Of a stretch of 64,000 bases of DNA, positions 58,401-64,000 are shown piece after piece (within the stretch, counting starts at the first letter, position 1; each line of letters starts with the position of its first letter). A program made the translations under genes and the position numbers. The notes below the pieces were generated by a model that worked only from the letters and a program-made list of their open reading frames with translations, did no database searches and was not told the origin of the DNA. The stretch spans positions 12,817,741 through 12,881,740 of the forward strand of contig NC_030386.2 in assembly GCF_001625215.2 (NCBI RefSeq), written 5' to 3'. The stretch comes from Daucus carota subsp. sativus. Taxonomy: Eukaryota; Streptophyta; Magnoliopsida; Apiales; Apiaceae.

Positions 58401-61400
58401 GCTGAATGGGTTGAGTGTTAATTTACTGCTGAAGGTGTCGATATCTTAAGTGACTTCAAATAAAAAAGGAGGATACAAGATACTTACTCCAGGATATTAT
58501 TTAGTTGCTTTACTTGTCTTCAAATTAGATGTAGGTATATATTTTGACAACATTCCTGCCCACAAATTAGAGGACCAGTAGTTTATCATCTCCTCTTTTA
58601 GTATACAATTTTATTGATGTAGCTGGATACTAGATATTAGGGTACATGAAAAGCTTAAAGGCGAAAACTGAACCACTGTTTCTATTTCGGAGCTATATTT
58701 ATTTGCTGCTCCTGATTGTTTCTATTCATTAGGACTTACCACTGTTATATTATCACTTCGCTTGTGTGAAACTTAAAAATCTCATACTCATTGTCATGAC
58801 ATCATCTTTTATGAGGCAGTACATAATTTCTGTACTTGACTATTGTGCTGTATACGTAGGTAAGCATCATGAACAATGTAAACACTTCTGTTGGTAACAC
58901 ATCTGTCGGTGAGATGGAATACACATTATACGGGAAGCCCACTATAAGAGAGATTTTAAGAGGACTTACATTTCAAATATCAGCAAACTCTTTCTTCCAG
59001 ACAAATACACGTCAGGTATATGACCGTAAAAGGAAATTGGCTGCCCTACCAGTTTTTCCCTTTACCATTTTCAATGATGACTTCTTTAGTGTTTTATCTC
59101 TCCTTGGCTGCAAATGCACAACTTTGCAACATAAGGAAATGACTTTACTGCCAGTAGTTCTTGCAATATTATCGTTCTAAAATGGGTTGCTTAATCTTTT
59201 TAAAAGTGTCATTGATTGTAAATGAATCAACAATTGTGCAGGCAGAGATTTTGTATAAACTAATCGAAGATTGTGCCTGTATAAAAGGAGATGGATCAGA
59301 AATTGTTCTCGACTTATTTTGTGGCACCGGAACTATTGGTCTTACCCTGGCCAGAAGGTCATTCTGTTTCTCGCAGTTCATCTCCTTACATCTAGGGGTT
59401 CAAATATCCAAAATCTGATCAACTATATCTTTCTGTGTTACAGAGTAAAACATGTTTATGGGTATGAAGTAGTCCCTCAAGCCATATCAGATGCTGGTCG
59501 CAATGCGAAACTGAATGGCATTGACAATGCTACCTTTATCCAAGGGGATCTTAATAAAATTGGTGAAAATTTCGGGAATGCGTTTCCAAAGCCTGACATA
59601 GTCATAACAGGTTATCTCCTCAGTATTCATTGTTTCAGTTCCTACCTGTTAAGGTATATGTGTGATTGGGACAACTTTGGTGTTTGCAATGCATACATTT
59701 TTTTTGAGAATAACTGAATAAGTAGCCTGAGATGCTGAATATAATGACTTCATATCATACAATATTGTGCCATATTTAAAACAAACATACTTGACTTCTA
59801 ACAATACTCTACTACTTCTAATATATCTCCTAAAACAAGATAGACTCAATATCTCCTACAAACTCTCTAGAACTCCAACAATCATCCAACTAGTTCAATC
59901 TAAAATTAATCCTCAAAATAAATAACTAAACAAATAATAATAATAACTAAATTTAAGATTATTCCAACAATCACCCCCATAATCTTAAATTTACTTAACA
60001 GAATTTATGAAGCACTTCTCTTCATTTGTGATGCACTTCTCACTACCAACAATTTGTTAATGCACTTCTCATTAACACCAATTTGAAAAAAAAAATATGT
60101 ATCCATCAAAGCACAACTATTTTATTCAATTTTTAAGAAAAGTTAACTGAGATGTATTTCAGGATCTTTATTATTATTTTTTTTATAGATCCTGTAGTCC
60201 CGCAGGAGAAAGACAAGGCTTCTTTCTAGAAGAAACTCTAAAATATTTTAACGGGAGTATTTATAATGCTTTAAGCATAAACATCAAAGTAGTGTAGAGC
60301 ACATATTTCATTTTATTTATTATGTATTTTTTGTCTTGGGGGGGGGGGGGGGGGGGGGGTGTTCTAAAATTAAACTATAAATTTTGTATTTTAAAGCTCT
60401 GTATAATTATTATAATGTTTAGGTTTGTAAATAAGAGTGCTGGTACCCAACATTCATATGTTTGCCTGGGGGGCTGTTATGCAATTGTCAGGTTTCTCAC
60501 CGTTGGATGACATATCCAATGGCTGGGATTATAACATTTCTCCCATCTTCCAATGCTTAAAAAACGCTGAAAGTGTGTTTTCAGCGCTTTTAAACCGCTG
60601 AACGACAACTTCTTTTAGCGGTTAAAAAGCGCCGGGAATCCCGGAAACTCGTATATACACGCATTTATCCTAGAATGGATATTTTGGGTTTATTTTAATC
60701 TAAAATCGCAAAAGGGAGAGCTTTGGAGAAGAAAAAAGAGGATATTTTCATCAATATCCACATTTTTGTGATAATCATCAACTTCATTTTCGACCAAAAT
60801 TTCATCATCAATATTCACAAACACATTATCTACATCGTTATCGACATTTACCACATTATCAATAACTGTTACAATATTATTATCAACTAATTTTGTTGTT
60901 TTTCTAGGGACAGTTTTGAAACAAAGAATCTGCCATATTAAAAACAAAATAAACTTGTTAAGATAAACATATCAGAGATTTACCACAAATATGTCTCTCT
61001 CTTTCACCCAAGTAATCCTCTTTTTTCTTCTCCAAATCTCTCCCTTTTGCAATCTTTAGATGAAAATGAACCCAAAATATCTATTCTAGGATAAATGTGT
61101 GTATATATGAGTTCCCAGGATTCCCAGCGCTTTTTTAACCGCTGAAAGAAGTTTCCTCCAACGGTTGAAAAGCGCTGGAAACACACTTTCAGCCTTTTTT
61201 AAGCACTGGGAGATGGGGGAGACTGTTATAATCTCAGCCGTGGATATCTCATCCAACGGTGAGAAACCTGACTTTTGCTTAACAGTCCCCCAGCATACGA
61301 ATGCTGGGGACCACCACCCTATAAATAAATATAATAATTAAAAGGGGAAAATGGTGCAGTTTTTACCTACCGAGTCCACAGACCTACTTTAACATAATTT

Positions 61401-61979
61401 AGAGAAATTTATTAATATCTGAAACCTTGCACACCATATATAGCCGCATTGGAGGAGGGTTTAAGGACCCCCCTCCAAATATGTCCAGGTATATGTACAT
61501 AAAACCGTTTCATTTGCACTTGGTTGTTTCATGTGGCATGGAAAAAGAGTTCCATGAAGCACACTGTACTCATTAACATGTTAAACTAGTTCTTGTATCA
61601 TGTTGGTCATGTCTTGGATTCAGATACATGTAAAAGTTGCTCATTTTCTGCCTGATGTGCAAAAACTGCAGACCCGAACCGTCCAGGAATGCACATGAAA
61701 TTGATTAAATTTCTGCTGAAGCTCAGGGCCGCAACCATCATCTATGTGTCGTGCAACCCTGCTACTTGTGCACGTGACCTTGATTATTTATGTCACGGTG
61801 TGGTAAGTATATGTCATTTGATCAATCCTGTGTCCTTAATTCAGTCATTAACCCTTGTTATCTTCTCGCAGGCGGAAAAAAATATCAACGGATGTTATAA
61901 ACTTCGAAGCCTCCAACCAGTAGACATGTTCCCTCATACTCCTCATATTGAATGTGTTTGCTTGCTGGAACTTTCTTGA
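55493..61979 (+). CDS. RNA (uracil-5-)-methyltransferase, RlmD/TrmA family, probably plastid-targeted
   Basis: Ten exons: 55493-55867, 56518-56754, 57057-57221, 57867-57976, 58121-58229, 58860-59015, 59242-59357, 59444-59610, 61672-61802, 61872-61979; 1674 bp, 557 aa. The first ~60 residues are Ser/Thr-rich and acid-poor, like a chloroplast transit peptide. A TRAM domain follows (GQTLELECESIAYKGKG to ~residue 125). Next are 4Fe-4S cysteines (PCEYASHCGGCK, likely fourth in VDICLLQ), then ISANSFFQTN. The SAM-binding motif is DLFCGTGTIGL. Catalytic motifs are DPNRPGMH, SCNPATCARD with the nucleophilic Cys, and the C-terminal HIEC with the general base Glu. The family methylates C5 of uridines in 23S rRNA or tRNA; which RNA here is unknown. 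Closest plant homologue by knowledge is At3g21300. Confidence 0.94.
55948..56161. mobile_element. Tourist-like MITE (214 bp) in methyltransferase intron 1
   Basis: GGGGGCGTTTGG and CCAAACACCCCC at the ends are flanked by TTA on both sides (55945-55947, 56162-56164). This TIR and 3-bp target are typical of PIF/Harbinger-derived Tourist MITEs. Confidence 0.88.
59705..59969 (-). mobile_element. copia-type 3' LTR remnant (265 bp) in methyltransferase intron 8
   Basis: On the minus strand it reads TGTTGGAATAATC... to ...GTTATTCTCA, i.e. TG...CA ends. Directly upstream on that strand is GGGGGTGAT, a polypurine tract. This marks it as a 3' LTR with adjoining interior (59970 onwards); the rest of the element was not found and is presumed deleted. 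Confidence 0.6.
59970..60330 (-). mobile_element. Probable internal remnant of the copia-type element
   Basis: Begins at the polypurine tract on the minus strand. Contains three repeats of GCACTTCTC(A/T)(T/C) near 60010-60080. No coding sequence survives; the far boundary is unclear. Confidence 0.4.
60340..60359 (+). repeat. Poly-G tract (~20 nt)
   Basis: An uninterrupted G run in methyltransferase intron 8. Confidence 0.9.
60435..61319. mobile_element. Foldback Mutator-like element (~885 bp) in methyltransferase intron 8
   Basis: Inverted arms of ~290 bp: left 60435-~60730 and right ~61035-61319. Matched segments include TCAGGTTTCTCACCGTTGGA, CTGAAAGTGTGTTT, CAGCGCTTTT and TTATCCTAGAAT. 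Near-perfect 9-bp flanks TGTAAATAA / TATAAATAA (8 of 9) suit a Mutator-like insertion. The interior (~60740-60950) is an ATCATCAA/GTTATCGAC-rich low-complexity stretch. Confidence 0.85.
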
Positions 61980-64000
61980 TTGATACTTCCTGTCATTTTC
62001 CGACCCCTTCAGTCCATATTTCCTCCGGCTTGTCAATGTGATTCAATTACTTTATTATGATTGTTAGCATATAAACGATGGATAGGTGAGAAAAACTTTA
62101 ATGACCAAAGGTTGTAGAATTTCATCCTACCACATCCGTAGATCTTGTAATATCTTATACCCTAGCATTTTTATCCTATTAACCAAGGGTAGTAGTTCTA
62201 CATAGAGTTTCAACAACCATGTATCGATTCAAGGCGCGTTTTTCAGCGTTAGATTTTTATTTAATTATGCTAATTTTGATTACTATCGATTTGTGACATT
62301 TGCAGATCGTTTGGCTAACCTTATTTTTCAGAAATAAGGGTTTATTGTACTTTTTCCTGAAGTAGATGCTGGTCTGATGCATATATAAACTGGCCGGGCA
62401 TGAAATGAAATGGGATGCATGTGGGGGCACAAGTATCATGAATGATGAACCTAAATTATTGGGATGATTAATCTAATTACGCACTCTAATGCCAATGTCA
62501 ATACAAAAATCATAGGCGGAGCCTAGAAAGTGGATAATTAGCACGAGAGCCAAGTCAATTAGCAATCCCTCTGAGCGTTAAACATTTCTGTTAAATTTCT
62601 TGTATATAGCCACGTTTCAAATATCTTAATCCTCGTTTCCACTAGTCCTGTGCTCCAGCATGATGCAAATCTTAAGAAATTGCAAATACCTGCAGGCTGA
62701 ATGTCTCTCTGTGTGTTATATGAATAATGCTCACAGATTTCAGTTCTCCATCCTCCACCACACTTGGGAAATGCAGAGAAATATTATAACATCCCACAAA
62801 TTTTATAGAATATGTATTTGTTTATGATTTAAGTAAGAACACAGTGAGTGGAGTTGTGATGAAGAACTGAATTTCAATTTCTAGAATTGCTTCCCAACTC
62901 GAATCAAACATGTATTTATTCTAGTTTTGAGTGAAATCAAGAAATAAATTTAATTCTCCAACGGATTAGAATCTAAGGACACAAATATTGGAAGATAATT
63001 GAGATTTGCGGTTGGTTTCACAAAATTCTATTATTTCTAAAATTAGCAATTTCTCCAACAATTTTAGGTGAGATACCTGAAAAAGGGTATCTACCTTTGA
63101 CATTACAGGTAGAAAGCGGTGAAAGTATAAAACCAGTTGAAAAGTGGCCTGGAAAAGAGCAGGACATGATTAATCTATGATTAGTGGCAATCTTTTAGTA
63201 GAAAGAGAGCAGTGGTAGTGCCACTTTACACTGCTAAACATTGCTGCTGCTGCTGCACCTGCATGCGCATGGAATATATTGCATTTGTGAAATTACCCAA
63301 AACTTGCCTACTCACGGAACTCGAATCAAAAGCTGCACATCTTATAAACATGAATTTGTAAATCTAATCTAAGTTCTTTAAAAGAAATGAAAATTCCTTA
63401 GAGATATGCAGATTATAGACGAGGAATGATTAATTTTAAGAGGAAAAAGATGCATCCATTGGGGATTGACTCTAAACTCTTGAACAAGAATCATAAACTG
63501 ACTCCGCCCAGCTGAAGCCTGAATTGTGATATATGGTTATGCAATTTTTTCCAGTATTCTAGAATGATGGATCATCAGATAATCATCTGTCAATGAAATA
63601 TAACTTCGGTATTCCAAGAGGTGCATCACGCCTACATCACACGTGTAGAAATTTTTATCCAGATTTATATACTAGGATGAGTCAATTTTTCGTTAGATGA
63701 TACTGTAACAGCCCCTATACTATACAGGTTAAGATGCTAGTATCATATGTATGTCAGGCCCCGAACTCATTTATATATGCTCTCTTCTGGTCCTTGTTAA
63801 TTTCATAAATAGATAAAATCCTTTAACATATACAGTATACACACACACCCTTTGATGCACATATAATGATTTGGTTAAGATGACAAAATAATTAAAGGTG
63901 TTTTCACAAAAATAAATAAAAAATGTGCTCCAAGTCTTACATTCCCACCAAGACTGCTCACAGCAGCCTTATCGTTTTACTAATCGATCGTCACTATTAT
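61980..64000. other. Intergenic region to window end
   Basis: It contains the 3' flank of the methyltransferase gene and about 2 kb of AT-rich DNA. No open frame, RNA gene or complete repeat was recognised. TGTAACAGCCCC at ~63704 could start an LTR but runs off the evidence. Confidence 0.4.

Noticed and set aside
60690..60947. Asp/Val/Asn-rich minus-strand frame in the foldback element
   Set aside because: Arises from short ATC/GTT repeats in the element interior; no family resemblance.
63704..64000. Possible LTR beginning TGTAACAGCCCC
   Set aside because: Only a dozen bases resemble the other LTR terminus and the sequence then diverges; the window ends before any confirmation.

Overview
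This is an AT-rich stretch of a flowering-plant (eudicot, probably asterid) nuclear genome. The evidence is multi-exon genes with GT-AG introns, a plant-type LTR retrotransposon primed by initiator tRNA-Met, Stowaway/Tourist/hAT MITEs, Mutator-like elements and a FAR1/ULP transposon. The species cannot be fixed from sequence alone.

Layout. 1-8560: decayed Mutator-like element carrying a FAR1/FRS-type transposase relic (+) and a convergent ULP/SENP-like C48 peptidase relic (-), both with stop codons. Its right terminus is at ~8505-8560. 8593-13696: a small element with related ends, between (TA)n tracts, split by a 4.4-kb solo LTR (8914-13327). 13799-17676: another (TA)n-flanked terminal-inverted-repeat element, with no gene seen. 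18687-26794 (+): 15-exon NADP-glutamate-dehydrogenase-like gene with an N-terminal zinc-finger-like region and substituted catalytic residues. 28709-34804 (-): 16-exon anoctamin/TMEM16-like gene, convergent with the former; an 850-bp foldback repeat lies between them. 34805-39092: repeat-rich intergenic DNA (MITEs, a hairpin array, a possible LTR). 39093-49647 (- sense): complete, very young, non-coding LTR retrotransposon with 4425-bp LTRs and a 1.5-kb interior; one LTR carries a 186-bp hAT MITE. 49699-50795: Mutator-like TIR element with a 9-bp target duplication, directly abutting a Stowaway MITE. 51309-54892 (+): IAA-amino-acid hydrolase (ILR1-like) with a signal peptide and an RDEL ER-retrieval end. 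55493-61979 (+): plastid-type RNA m5U methyltransferase (RlmD/TrmA family) whose introns hold a Tourist MITE, a copia LTR remnant and a foldback Mutator-like element. 61980-64000: intergenic.

The four intact host genes are unrelated housekeeping or signalling genes: amino-acid dehydrogenase family, membrane scramblase/channel family, auxin-conjugate hydrolysis and rRNA/tRNA modification. The rest is transposon biology. Two nested insertions give a relative order: the solo LTR is younger than the (TA)n element it splits, and the hAT MITE is younger than the nearly identical LTR pair it entered. Exon boundaries were deduced by eye from GT/AG sites and reading phase; the summed exon lengths are multiples of three for all four host genes.
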